Source: Chara braunii (Eukaryota; Streptophyta; Charophyceae; Charales; Characeae). Taken from it: 26,109 bases of DNA. Below are positions 1 through 10,182 of this stretch, piece by piece (the first letter of the stretch is position 1; each line of letters begins with the position of its first letter). The stretch covers positions 536,337 through 562,445 of the forward strand of contig BFEA01000478.1 in assembly GCA_003427395.1 (NCBI GenBank), given 5' to 3'. The notes under the pieces are model-generated. The model saw only the letters and a list, made by a program, of their open reading frames with translations, ran no database searches and was not told the origin of the DNA. The position numbers and the translations under genes were made by a program.

Positions 1-49
<49 letters not shown>
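1..49. repeat. Poly-A tract at window edge
   Basis: An unbroken run of A is followed by a GGA-rich purine stretch to about position 82. It could be the tail of a retroposed copy whose body lies outside the window, or a simple repeat at a contig edge. The body is not visible, so no choice can be made. Confidence 0.9.
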
Positions 50-51
<2 letters not shown>

Positions 52-106
52 AGGAGGAGGAGGAGAAAGAAAGAAGAGGAGAGGCCAACTTACCTGTCGT
101 CTACCC

Positions 107-628
107 AACTCGTTGAAATGTGCGTTTGTGCTGGTGTCATACCCCATGTGCTCGTGGTCTCGGCCCGGCATCCGCTGCTTCCCTCGTGCGAGGGAGGAGG
201 CTAGCGGCATGTAAGATACACATGTCGGCGACGTTGTAAGGGCGGGTTTGTCATCTGCCGACTTGTTCACATGCACGCTTGTGCCGATGATATTCTCCAT
301 GTCGTGGCCTCGGCATACTGCACTTCGATGTGAATCGTGTTGCGTTGCAGTCCCGTTGATGGAGGTGTCGCGACTCGATAAGGAGACTCTGCGCTCGTTG
401 CCATCCGAGTGGCACTTAGCTATGGCGCATGCGATCTCAGCCCTGCGTCCTTATGCGAGGGTGGAGACTCACGGGATGTGCGATGCGTCCATCGATAGCG
501 TCATGAGGAATGGTCGTCTCCCGACTGACTTGTTAGGAATGCGCACTTGTGTCGATGGTGTTCTCCGTGCTTTAAGCCTCGGCGTGCTACGCCTCATGAC
601 GAATCTTGTTGCGTTGCGGCTCCGTTGA
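107..628. repeat. Diverged tandem repeat, three copies
   Basis: Three related blocks start near 107, 258 and 524. They share an order of motifs: an ACTYGTT start, a CTTGTG.CGATG middle, TTCTCC, CCTCGGC, and (in the last two) TTGTTGCGTTGC then CCGTTGA. The stretch between blocks two and three also repeats, since a GCGAGGG motif occurs at about 187 and 456. Spacing is about 151 and 266 bp, so internal deletions or insertions have occurred. The 126-codon plus-strand frame at 248-628 lies wholly inside the repeat and shows no protein family I know, so I do not call it a gene. Confidence 0.6.
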
Positions 629-704
629 ACAGCAAACTGTCGACGACGATAACGAGGGAGCGGGAGAAAGAACAGTTGAGTATCTGATTCCGTGACTGAA
701 CTCA

Positions 705-1110
<406 letters not shown>

Positions 1111-1436
1111 TCTACGCTACTACATGCTCACGCATACATGTGTGCGAGAGAAATAAAGTGAGTGTGAGGGAAACAAGAAAGAACTATTACATAAACTACT
1201 GACCTCCTGCCGCGTGCAGCATCTGTGCCTTACCAAAAAGATAGATTGTATACGTTCATTATAACTAAATTATGCTCATTGTTGTTTTTATTATTATTAT
1301 TATTTTTCACGATAACAACCATGTAAATTTGGGGAAGCGAAGAAAAGAAATGGGGGACAAGGTGACGGGAAGTGAAGGTGGCGCAGGAAGAAAGTAAAGA
1401 GGAGTAGGGGAAAGCAAATTGACTCAATTGACAACA
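1111..1436. other. Stretch with no recognised gene
   Basis: Non-coding in appearance. It contains a short TTATTATTATTATT tract near 1288 and purine-rich sequence from 1330 to 1410. No RNA gene or protein family was recognised. Confidence 0.6.
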
Positions 1437-1908
1437 GAAAAAATTCCCAGAATTAAATAATCATTCTAGAGTAAAATTACATTCTAAATTTCAAATTTTT
1501 ATTCCATCTTAAAAAATGTCATTCCAATTTTAAAATTTTTCGTCTTACTTGAAAACTTTTCTTCCAAGAATGGGGTATCCCTTCTTATTTGAACTGCATG
1601 TTAGAGATGGAATGAAAGTCTGGACGAGTTTATGAAATGTTTTAATTGGACTGTCATTCTAAGTAAGGATTTCCAGTCATAAATATGTTAATCCAATCTT
1701 AAATTAAACGATATTTGTTGTAGTAGAATGAAAGTCTAATTAAAACATTTCATAAACTCGTCCAGACTTTCATTTCATCTTGAACAAACAGATGTAGTTG
1801 GAAGGGAACGCTCATATTTAGACGGAAATTTGTCAAATTCAATTAAAAATTTTAGAATTGGACATACATTGGAATGATAATTAATAAATATGAAGGATTT
1901 TTTTTTAT
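1437..1908. mobile_element. AT-rich foldback element (MITE-like)
   Basis: A 56-bp arm at 1606-1661 is repeated in inverted orientation at 1724-1779 with only three mismatches, separated by 62 bp. The shared core includes GACGAGTTTATGAAATG. Outside these arms the similarity continues more loosely: AAAAAATTCCC..AATAATCATTC near 1437 mirrors GAATGATAATT..GGATTTTTT near 1873-1905, and CCAATTTTAAAATTTTT near 1524 mirrors AAAAATTTTAGAATTGG near 1845. The whole can fold into one long hairpin. No transposase frame is present, so it would be non-autonomous. The outer ends and any target duplication are uncertain. Confidence 0.65.
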
Positions 1909-2310
1909 GGAATGTTTTTTCTACTTTCATTTCTCATGGGAATTTTTCTGTTGGAGAAAAATAAAAAGGATAGACAAGGGGGAATCATGGAGTGTAAAGT
2001 AGAAAGACGCCAATGAAGGGATAATGAACAGATGACGTGAAGGAAGGAAGATGACGATCGTGAGGAGAGAGAGATGCACACGGACTGCCACGGCAAGCGA
2101 ACATAAGGGCGGTGTGAGAAACGAATATGAGAACGACGTGAGGAGGAGAAACAAGGGGTAAAAATCCTTGAATGGGTGAAAGAAAGCAACGAGAAAGAGA
2201 GAGGGAGCAAACGCACACACGGAAATAGAAAGAGAGAGAGCTCCACGGCTATGAGCAGTAATGAGAGGGGATAATACAGTACGCCCGTCTATTCTCCGTC
2301 CTCATCAGTT
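1909..2310. other. Purine-rich stretch, no gene
   Basis: The plus strand is rich in GAGA, GAAAG and AGGA words, and minus-strand frames here are Ser/Leu/Phe-rich with no family match. I treat it as low-complexity intergenic sequence. Confidence 0.6.
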
Positions 2311-2860
2311 GTATCGACATCTGACTGTGATTACGGTCAGATCCATTCGAAGGAGTTTTTTACATATGACCAGACTATATCTTCTTACACGGAGGGCATA
2401 CAATCTGTATCGTTGGTATTTAGACTGAAAGTTGACTGAAGTATAATGATTGTACGTTCTATTATGATAAAGACGGTAGCCTTCAGTCTCAGGGTGATAG
2501 TGTCGGATCAACGGGCAGCTGATCGTGGGTGCATTATAACACTCGCATCATCCGGTGGATAAGAAGGAAACAGCAAAGGCTGGCCGTTTGGTATTTACAG
2601 GGCATACTCACACTAGCTCTATCTGACATGTATCTAGCCGCATTTACAGCCGGACCAGGATGCATCAGACCACAATTACTTCCATAAACAAGTTAAAAAG
2701 TTCGAATGTGAGTGAGCGAGGAAGGATCAACGATGGCGGCATTGTACTATCAAAGATCGATGGATGCATCTGACCGCAATTACAAAAAGTTATGGTGTGA
2801 GAGTATGCCCTTTATGAGCAGGTCAAGCTGTGGGGTGATGAAGGAACAATGATGTCTGGC
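2311..2860. repeat. Short diverged direct and inverted repeats
   Basis: GATGCATCWGACCRCAATTAC occurs at about 2659 and 2762 and a related TCTGACTGTGATTACGG near 2320. GGGCATACTCACAC at about 2599 is mirrored by GTGAGAGTATGCCC near 2797. These are old repeat traces of unknown family. No coding sequence was recognised. Confidence 0.4.
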
Positions 2861-2924
2861 TACGTTGGATTTTTTATGTGAAAGGATCGAATACACTAGT
2901 GGAGGGAGAAAGAAAAAGAGAAAC

Positions 2925-3130
2925 AGTCAGACAAACAGACACAGATGCAAACAATCAAGACAGTCACAGACAGTCACAAAAACAAATGCAAGCAGTCAAA
3001 TAAACACAGACAATCACACAAACAGATGCAGTCAGACAAACACAAACAAACAAACAGCCGGACACGGACAAACAAACGAACGGACAGACACAGACAAGCA
3101 AACAAACAAGACAGACAGAATTAGACAGAC
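2925..3130. repeat. (ACAGACAAACAG)-type low complexity
   Basis: Degenerate repeats of ACAGAC, AAACAG and CAGTCA run through this interval. The 125-codon plus-strand frame at 2865-3242 is a Gln/Thr/Asn-rich translation of it, not a convincing protein. Confidence 0.85.
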
Positions 3131-3890
3131 TCAGAAAGAGGGAGAGAGAGAGAGCACACATGCAGGAGGCCCTACGGGATTGAAAGAAGACAGAGAAAAA
3201 AGGGAGAAAGATGAGGGGGATGATGTGAGAACGTATACCTGATCTCGAGTGTACAAAGGTCAATTTCTACATGTACTTCGAAATTGTGGTTGATGCCAAC
3301 GATTCGCAATTTCAACAAGTATGTTGATAGTAGCTACGTAATCACAAATTGGGTACGGAGCACCAAGAAGGGTCAGGGCTCTTGTTATTTTGGTGACGGT
3401 AAGGGCATGCCTTCATTGACTATCGGACTCATTGTTTTGATTCTCGATTGATGTAATATCGGTGCAAGTCTGCTTTCCGGACAAGTGTCATATTTTTCGA
3501 TTTTCAATGTGACCTCATAATCAGGAATCTGTTAGTCCGGTATTGCTCATTCTTCCTGAATCACGGTTAGTACTTTTACTGTTATCATCAAAACTGCTTA
3601 AATAGATAGAGAGGGAAAGGAGTAGAGGAAGCTGCATGAGCGCAATGCTGATGAATCCAACGAGTCGCATGTCTGGCTCATCACGATGAGGATAAATAGT
3701 TGTAATCGCCAATTTTGAACGAGGAGCGTTTGATAAACATATGTTAGCAGACGGCGCTAGTTACATCCCCGCTCTTTATTCAAACCACTCATCGTTCCTG
3801 ACGATTGAAAGGTCTGGTGAACTGCCTAATCAAAACGATCTTTGTTGTTGCTGCTGGTGGTGTTGTGTGAAGTTATTTGAACCTTATTAT
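3131..3890. other. Stretch with no recognised gene
   Basis: I see no conserved protein, RNA gene or clear repeat. Short frames have no family resemblance. Confidence 0.55.
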
Positions 3891-4160
3891 TTAGGAGAAA
3901 AGCGGAAACACGCAGAAAAGGAAGAAGAAGAAGGGGAGGAGGAAGAAGAGATAGAAGAGGGAGAAAATAGAAGGGAAACGAAGGGGGGTAGAGAGAAAAA
4001 GAGAGGAACAGACATACAAACATGATGGACAGAGACAGAAAGACAAAGATTGACGCATATAGTCAGACAGAGAGAAGGGACATATACAAGCACATAGACA
4101 CGGGCAACCAAACAGATGAACGCATACAAAGGAAAGAGAGAGAGAGAGGTAGAGAAAAAG
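3891..4160. repeat. Purine-rich low-complexity tract
   Basis: GAAGAAGAAGG, GGAAGAAG and ACAGAGACAGA words dominate. The Glu-rich frame at 3741-4025 owes its second half to this composition. Confidence 0.7.
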
Positions 4161-4291
4161 ACTTACCAGGTTACCAATTGATCGTCGTTGCTACGGTCGG
4201 GCGACCATTCTCTGAGCGTGATGCACTCTAAATTTGGTTGAGTCAAACCAAGAAGATAGTTTGTACATACACTGGTTTTCCTTATATTTGT

Positions 4292-4361
4292 CATTCTTAT
4301 TATTATTTTATTTCTATATTATTATTTTATTATATTATAATTATTATTATTATTATTATTA

Positions 4362-4397
<36 letters not shown>
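4292..4397. repeat. (TTA)n microsatellite
   Basis: Imperfect then nearly pure TTA/ATT trinucleotides, ending at TTTCAG. Confidence 0.95.
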
Positions 4398-4864
4398 TCA
4401 GTAGCTTGTGACCCCGAGCAGGCATAGTGTCCGCCCTAAGTGAAGGCGAACATGAATGTTCGCAAGAGACCCTTACCTTAGCAATATCCAAAGAGGGTCT
4501 GAGACAGTGTTGCACGCCGACTGGTTGAAGTGCAACCGGGACCTCACCCCGGGGGGGTCTTCCAAGAAAAGCAGTTGCGTCAGACAGTTGAGACCGAGAC
4601 ATGGGTTGTTGCACCCTGGGCACACCCAGGACAGGCAGGACAACAAGCACACACTCATAATCCTAAAAACAGGCATACAGAATAGTTAGCGGTTTGCTGA
4701 GCCCAAAGTAGGTCACATATCTTAAAGATCATTTGTAAAAAAACTCACCATATTTGCGACATTCTACAATTTCACCAATTAATAACCTGCGTAGCACAAC
4801 GAACGTGTTCGCGCGTTCGTGCAAACAACTTGCGAATATGTTCGGGTGAACATCATTTTTTTCG
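4398..4864. other. Stretch with no recognised gene
   Basis: GC-richer than its surroundings up to about 4690. I compared it by eye with the 5S rRNA, U1, U2, U4, U5 and SRP RNA patterns I know and saw no match. Both strands have short frames without family features. Confidence 0.5.
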
Positions 4865-4886
4865 TATATATATATATATATATATA
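4865..4886. repeat. (TA)n, left flank of TIR element
   Basis: A pure TA run that stops at CAGGGTTATC. It is the left half of a TA microsatellite apparently split by the element at 4887-5613. Confidence 0.9.
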
Positions 4887-5476
4887 CAGGGTTATCAGCC
4901 CGTACGTACGGAGGCCCCCGGGCGGACCTCCGTACGTTCGGGCGTTCGACCCCCGCCAAAACTTATTTCGAGGCCTAAAATAATGTTTTTTTTCTGAATT
5001 TGTTTTTATCAGTTCTCTATGACGTGAGGTACATGCCTATAAATTTTCAATTCATTTGGCTCAGCCAAATAACAATGAAAAATCGTCAAAGATAGCGGTG
5101 TCAAAACGTGCTCGCCCACGTTTTTTTTTCAGTTTTTACTTTTTGTTTTCACTTCAGTTCGGGGTCTAAACAATTTTATTATTTTTTGAAACTTTTTTAG
5201 TTGGTTTTGTATTATGTGAAGTACTCATCTGTAAATTTTCAGGGCATTTAGCTATTCCAAATAAAAAATGAAAAATCGCCAAAGATGGCGGTCTCGAAAA
5301 CATGCTCACACACTCACTAAATTTAATTCTTTTTTATTTTTATTTATTTTTATTATTAGTATTTATTATGTGTATTTTATTTTTATTTCAAATTTGGTAA
5401 GGAATTAGGACGTAACGCTCAGGAAAATCTTGTTTAGTTTATTTTTCTCCATAACATATATATTTTTCAGAGTTTT

Positions 5477-5507
<31 letters not shown>

Positions 5508-5610
5508 TGGGGTTCGCGTTCGGCCCGAATGGCCGAACGCATCCCCAAGGGGTCCCATACGTTCGGGCGTTCGGGTTCGGGCGTTCGGCCCGTCCCGGAC
5601 GCCGGTTACC

Positions 5611-5613
<3 letters not shown>
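4887..5613. mobile_element. Non-autonomous TIR element in TA microsatellite
   Basis: The element starts CAGGGTTATCAGCCCG and ends CGCCGGTTACCCTG, so its tips are an inverted repeat that keeps CAGGGT well and then diverges. Subterminal sequence at both ends is rich in CGTTCGGGCG and related words. Both flanks are TA repeats, so a TA or a TATATATA target duplication is possible; the CAGGG tip with an 8-bp duplication would suit the hAT superfamily, but the flank cannot prove it. The inside (about 4965-5315) holds two diverged direct copies of a ~195-bp unit: TTCGAGGCCTAAA / TTCGGGGTCTAAA, then TAAATTTTCA, then ATGAAAAATCG.CAAAGAT.GCGGT. No transposase is encoded. A poly-T run at 5484-5508 lies near the right end. 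Confidence 0.7.

Positions 5614-5641
<28 letters not shown>
5614..5641. repeat. (TA)n, right flank of TIR element
   Basis: TA repeat continuing directly from the element end to CGTTTGTTGTCC. It is the other half of the split microsatellite. Confidence 0.9.
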
Positions 5642-5644
<3 letters not shown>

Positions 5645-6063
5645 TTTGTTGTCCTCTTCTCCCTCTCTGCCTACGGTTTACCGGGCAGTTCTATTTGACG
5701 ATATATACTACTACTTCGCTAGCTTCCTGCTACGGTTTTCTCCGGTCAGGTCGAGCGGCAGTGGTCGGGGCCGTCACTACGCGGCCATGCTGTGCCTCTA
5801 GTGCCAGCGGCGTGTCTGGAGTGTATTTTTTGGCTGTGACAGACCTTTCTTTGTTTCGTGGGTGTTTTGCTGGCTTGTGATGGGGTGTGAACCGAAAGTC
5901 TGTAGAGTTTTCCATCTGGTGTGGGTGAGTGATAGTCTACTTTGATTTTGGTTAAGGAGGATTATCACTTATGGTGTAATCAGTGAGGGGATTCTACAGA
6001 CTGTTAGGGTTCAGCCTCTTGATGAGTCGGTGAAACTCCGACGAAACAGTTTGTCACATCCCC
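5642..6063 (+). mobile_element. Hammerhead-bearing repeat unit (retrozyme-like)
   Basis: The word block CGTTTGTTGTCCTCTTCTCC..CCTACGGTTT occurs at 5642 and again at 6065, in the same orientation about 422 bp apart, so one repeat unit spans 5642-6063. The 3' part from about 5812 is related to 23011-23482: both have GTGTCTGGAGTG / GTGTGTGGAGTG, GGCTGTGACRG, GGGTGTGRACC and a hammerhead ribozyme at the end. No protein is encoded. Known plant retrozymes are small non-coding retroelements with type III hammerheads in terminal repeats; this unit resembles them, but I see no clear primer-binding site or polypurine tract. Confidence 0.5.
5996..6054 (+). ncRNA. Hammerhead ribozyme motif, copy A (one core base changed)
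   Basis: The parts run in type III order. Helix III: ACAGACTGT (5996-6004) pairs with ACAGTTTGT (6046-6054), 9 bp with one G-U. The position before the expected cut is T6005. Helix I is a short AGGG/CCTC pairing with loop TTCAG, its first pair being an A-C mismatch. The core at 6019-6025 is TTGATGA where the hammerhead needs CTGATGA, so the essential first C is lost. Helix II is GTCGG/CCGAC with loop TGAAACT, followed by GAAA at 6043-6046. Copy A is therefore probably inactive, although the fold is kept. Confidence 0.72.
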
Positions 6064-6169
6064 TCGTTTGTTGTCCTCTTCTCCCTCTCTGCCTACGGTT
6101 TCGTCAAATAGAATTGCCCGGTAAACCGTAGGCAGAGAGGGAGAAGAGGACAACAAACGAGGGGCTGTG

Positions 6170-6228
6170 ACAAACTGTTTCGTCGGAGTTTCACCGACTC
6201 ATCAGGAGGCTGAACCCTAACAGTCTGT
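6170..6228 (-). ncRNA. Hammerhead ribozyme motif, copy B
   Basis: The reverse complement of copy A, lying in the right arm of the palindrome. Read on the minus strand it has helix III ACAGACTGT / ACAGTTTGT, an intact CTGATGA core (complement of 6199-6205), helix II GTCGG/CCGAC and GAAA. The cut site is GTT rather than the common GTC, and the first pair of helix I is A-C. Hammerheads accept A, C or U at that site, so weak activity is possible. Cleavage would need the ribozyme to fold before the whole palindrome pairs with itself. Confidence 0.75.
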
Positions 6229-6343
6229 AGAATCCCCTCACTTATTACACTGTAAGTGATAATCCACCTTAACCAAAATCAAAGTAGACTATCACTCACC
6301 CACACCAGATGGAAAACTCTCTCTCTCTCTATATATATATATA

Positions 6344-6403
6344 ACTCCGATGAAACAGTTTGTCGTAGCCCCTCGTTTGTTGTCCTCTTCTTTTTCTCTG
6401 CCT
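6344..6403 (+). repeat. Partial copy of the hammerhead repeat 3' end
   Basis: The text AACTCCGATGAAACAGTTTG followed by GCCCCTCGTTTGTTGTCC matches the 3' half of copy A and its downstream block, with GACGAAAC changed to GATGAAAC and TCTCCC changed to TCTTTTT. It sits between two TA tracts (about 6330-6343 and 6403-6420). The CTGATGA half of the ribozyme is missing. Confidence 0.8.
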
Positions 6404-6425
6404 ATATATATATATATATAATGAC

Positions 6426-7734
6426 TGTCTAAGAATTTGAACATGGTACCAAGACAAAAGTTGCTTGTATTGTTATTTTACTTAACATATAAGTTTTTCA
6501 AAATTTTCTGAGAACTGTTTTTGTTTTTTTTAAATATTTTTTATGTTCACGTTTGGAGGGTTTTTAGTGCTTGTCCGCGTTCTGACGAACATGTTTGCGT
6601 TCACCTCCGAATGCGAAAACGATGCTATATAGCGAATAACCATTTTTTTTGTCCTTCTCGTCAGACTTTATTATTTAGATTGTTTTTCATGCCTTTCTTT
6701 ACAATTATTTTTTAGTCACTTTCCACTTGCAGGGGATCGAACCATAAAGTCATTTAAACATCTTCCACTCGAAGATGGGTCCCAAACGAATTGTTAACCA
6801 ACCTTCACTTGAAGAGAAGTCAACTATAAAAACACTCATCTTTGAGATACCAACTTATGAGTCCTTACCACAACTCAAAAAGATATAAGTATTCGGCATA
6901 GATAAACATTCAATTTTATCATTACATAGATCCCTTGGGATCTTCACACCAATTTACCAAAAGAAGATTGCACTTTCCCTTCTTATATTTAAACCTCTTG
7001 TTTGTTCGTACGACAAACTGCGTAAGTATACAAAAGAGTAGAGAGCTTTCATATTTCATGCTCACAAACACACGAGATGCATTATGTGCATCTCTCATAC
7101 AAAAATCATCATACATTATGATAAGTCCATATATATGAGAGTGATTGTGATCGGTACACAAAAACGAGATTGACTTAGAGTCTCAAAAATGCAGTCAGAG
7201 CTGGAAAACCCCAACTCGAATACAACAAAAATGACCTCCTTGTTCTGAACTGTCACATAACAGGGTTGTAACTCCAATTAAAAAAAGAATCCCCTGGAAA
7301 TAACCGTGGTCCAGGGTATAAGCATAAACTGACTCAGAAACATAAATCCGTATAATCAAATACTCACTCTACTCTAAAAATCTCACAAGATCAAAAGGAA
7401 AACATTCACAAGGTCTCTTTAACTCACATTATCCCACAACATACACCTTCTATATACATGAATATATTTGTATCAATTACAATATCAGAATGATCGTTAC
7501 AATCCTATTTGAATATTCATTCTATATACATAAAACTTTAAGGATTCTCAAAAAGTATTTATGTCGTCAATCCAAACTGTTAACTAAAACTAACCCATGA
7601 ACACACAACCTAAGTTTTGAGTCGTATCTTGGTGTACAAATCCTATGTACACCACCTCTTCTAAGACTACCTTAAGCAAAAGATTGTACACCCTAAAGTC
7701 GAAATGTTCTTTCCGTCAGTACGTAAACAAATCG
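6426..7734. other. AT-rich stretch with no recognised gene
   Basis: It is AT-rich, and short frames on both strands have no family resemblance. On the minus strand GGTTCGATCCCC near 6733-6744 fits a tRNA B box, but no matching D arm or acceptor stem was found. It may be untranslated or LTR sequence of the decayed gypsy material at 7735-10440, which would read toward it. Confidence 0.5.
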
Positions 7735-9140
7735 TCACCCACTCAACTCCTTTTTACTTTGTCTGTATAACTGAGCTCTACCCTCATCATGAGATCTTCC
7801 TACTAAGTTATGCACCCTATCATACATTTTACCAGACTCATCGCCAATAACCTTTTCATCAACCTTATCCTTTAGGAACTTGGGACACTTTAATGCTCTA
7901 TGTATGTCATCCTGACAGTAGAAGCATCGACTGTCCATTTTCCTCAAGAAATTATTTTTCCTCTTCTTTCCGTGAGACTTTGAAAATTGCGGAGTAATGG
8001 CGACTTGACTTTTGGCCTCTTGTTGCTACTGCTCAGATGTAGGCTCTCCTGAGCCTGTTCCTATAGCCCAAGAACCTAACTTGTCTCTCAACTCGCCAAC
8101 CTCTGACATGTACTCAGGGGCATCCAACCTCTGAGGTCTCTCTTGATGTATGCTTTATTTCATAGCAGCCAACGATTCATCCACATGATACCTCGTTTTG
8201 AAGCTCTCCTCTTCTCTTGTAAGTCGACCAGGTACTTTCACCTCCTTGGGCATACCACCTAAAACCTCTAGTAAAATCTCGAGAGATCCCCCCATCTTGC
8301 GTGACCTTCTCACTTGGCAAGGATTCAGGGATCTGAGTTGGTTCCTCAATAGGAATTTCAAATGGTGTAAAGGTCATCTGTTGAACCACCAACTAAGTGG
8401 AAGCTCTAAACTCAAGACTTCCTTTCCCAACCTTCTTCTTAGTCTCTCCTCGATGGGATCCATCATCACTTTACCCATCTCCTGCTGTTAAGGAAACTAT
8501 ATCTCATCTCTCTGCTCGAACAATCTTTGTACTGTCTCCCCCTGAATATCATACCAACTCTGCTCCGTCCAATTAACCACCTTAGTGGCGAATAACCTTG
8601 TCACCGTTGAGGACATGTTTAGGTATTTCCTCTCTCAATCAACCTCCCTGGTCTGGATTAATGTCTTCAGTGCTTCGAGGCGTGCCCTCAAGGTTTGACT
8701 CTCTGTCTGTACCTCTGCAAGACATTTTGTTAAGTGTTGCACCTCTTGTCCCTTCGATGCCAACGCGTAGTCCAACAACGAATATCTGTGGAAGGAGGTG
8801 GTCGACAACTGAGGTGCTTTCTTATTCAATCGCTCGACTGCCCATCTCACATTTGTGAGTCTTGTGTCCCGTATCTCCCTCAGCTCACCTGACCTCTCAT
8901 CCCTCTGCTCTGACTCCTATAACCTCTGACGAGCTGTCTCTTTAACTCTTATACCTAGTCCACATATCGCCATTCCTATGCTCGGCGGTCCTGATATCAA
9001 CTGGTGGCTCTGGAAGCATCCCTGTTGCCTCCATCTTCTCTTTTCTCTGTGTCATCTCGGCGAGCCACGCCTCGACTCTGGCCGATCTCTTCTCTGGGTT
9101 CTCTCCGACTGACCTTGTCTACGTCAACTGTTCTGGGGCC
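7735..9140 (-). pseudogene. Ty3/gypsy-like gag remnant with CCHC zinc knuckle
   Basis: Read from high to low coordinate, several frames join into one broken gag-like protein. An N-terminal charged stretch (about 9060-8950) has a VEAWLAEM motif. A coiled-coil-like segment (about 8930-8635) is rich in Leu, Glu, Gln and Lys. After several stops and frame changes, a region at 8361-8155 is followed by a last open segment ending at 7735. That segment carries C-F-Y-C-x4-H-x4-C at about 7929-7886, the nucleic-acid-binding zinc knuckle of retroelement Gag. Several stops and frame changes make it a pseudogene. On the 5' side it abuts reverse-transcriptase sequence, the reverse of normal gag-pol order. 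Confidence 0.65.
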
Positions 9141-10156
9141 TCACCTCGAGCTAATCTTGTTCGTCTTTTTGGCGTCTGGCCGGCGATCATTCTCGTCGCA
9201 GACAAACCTCAAAAGTATAGCTTCCTTCATGTAGTGTCTTGATTTCAACTCACTGGTCGTGAGGTTATGTTCCTCTAACAAACTCAAAACCTTATCAAGT
9301 CCTGAACATGCTCCAGACGAAACGTCTAACCCCTGACGCAACCTCGTCTTCCTTCTTCTCCTTTGGTCTCTTCACCGCCAAGTCATCAATACAAGGTTGA
9401 GTAATTTGTGGACTGACTGTTTGCATGACTCGGATCATATGCCTTTGGATCATTGGCACAACGTTAGTTCATCCCTAGAGGGTTATGCTCATGTGAATTT
9501 GCCCTCTCGGTGTATGCATAGCTGTTACTGGCCTATTTGGCCGATAAATGAGAAATTGATCATACCTAGAATAAAGGTCTATAAGCAAAATTATAGGGCT
9601 TCATGCGCATGACTCAGACAATGCGCCCGTGTTAGACAAGTCTCCTCCATCACACATTGTTACAATATTTAGCCGCTGCAAATCTTGAACCCATCGTAGT
9701 GTCCCATTTGGTTTAACGAAATAAAACTATGGTGGCGCATAGGGTCCACTAAAAAAACCAGCAACATGTGTCCACATCTTGCCATCCAAATAGTCAACCA
9801 CAGTCTTCTCCTCGTCAGGATTGGGGTATCGCGCACCACGTAGATTCCATGGTTCATGCAATACGATATGGATTCGAATCATCGAGATCTTATCCACATC
9901 CATCTCTCGCATTGGTCGTCGCTAAAGACGTACGCACGATGCACACCATTAATGCTCGTTCTTGGGGCATGAGAAAATCAAGCTCGCTAACTTCTAGTCT
10001 CCCTTCATTTTTGCTATTGATACGACACAACTCAATTGCAGCTTGCTCATGCATTCGGCGTATCAATTTACGCCCCCGTTCGTAATATGCCTCTTTTTCT
10101 TCGGTAACGAGCACGGTAACCGGCCGACACTTGTTATCTATCGGTTTGTATAACAT
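9141..10156 (-). pseudogene. Ty3/gypsy reverse transcriptase remnant
   Basis: In the minus direction the frame begins with a linker containing RPVTVLVTEEKEAYYERGRK, then HEPWN, then a fingers motif ending VKPNGTLRWVQDL (about 9720-9675). Palm motif A is LIDLYSRYDQ with its Asp codon at 9577-9579. TAMHTPRGQIHMSIT follows, then motif C as CIDDLAV with the two catalytic Asp codons at 9382-9387. After a frameshift the thumb and connection region continues at 9341-9141 (LDKVLSLLEEHN, then FVCDEN and KKTNKI). In-frame stops at 9727 (where the family normally has Trp), about 9610, and two near 9475 all fit single C-to-T or G-to-A changes. RNase H and integrase are absent after it. Confidence 0.85.
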
Positions 10157-10182
10157 TTGGGAACCCTGCTTAAGCCGTCCTC

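Larger units (their letters stand above)
5905..6319. repeat. 197-bp-arm near-perfect palindrome
   Basis: Arms 5905-6101 and 6123-6319 are reverse complements of equal length with about six mismatches and no indel, around a 21-bp spacer (6102-6122). A transcript of either strand would fold into a long hairpin. Each arm includes one hammerhead motif, facing opposite ways. The spacer resembles the reverse complement of sequence just right of the 5642 block (GGGCAGTTCTATTTGACG), so the palindrome looks like two inverted copies of the same repeat fused tail to tail. Confidence 0.93.

Noticed and set aside
2300-2330. Minus-strand CTGATGAG near 2306-2313 as a hammerhead
   Set aside because: The sequence that follows lacks GAAA and pairing arms.
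3645-3680. CTGATGA at about 3648 as another hammerhead
   Set aside because: No GAAA after a helix II and no complementary helix III.
4398-4690. A structured RNA gene in the GC-rich stretch
   Set aside because: It resembles none of the 5S, U1, U2, U4, U5 or SRP RNA patterns known to me, and no Pol III boxes were found.
6731-6745. Minus-strand tRNA suggested by GGTTCGATCCCC
   Set aside because: The B box is good but the A box and stems are not visible.
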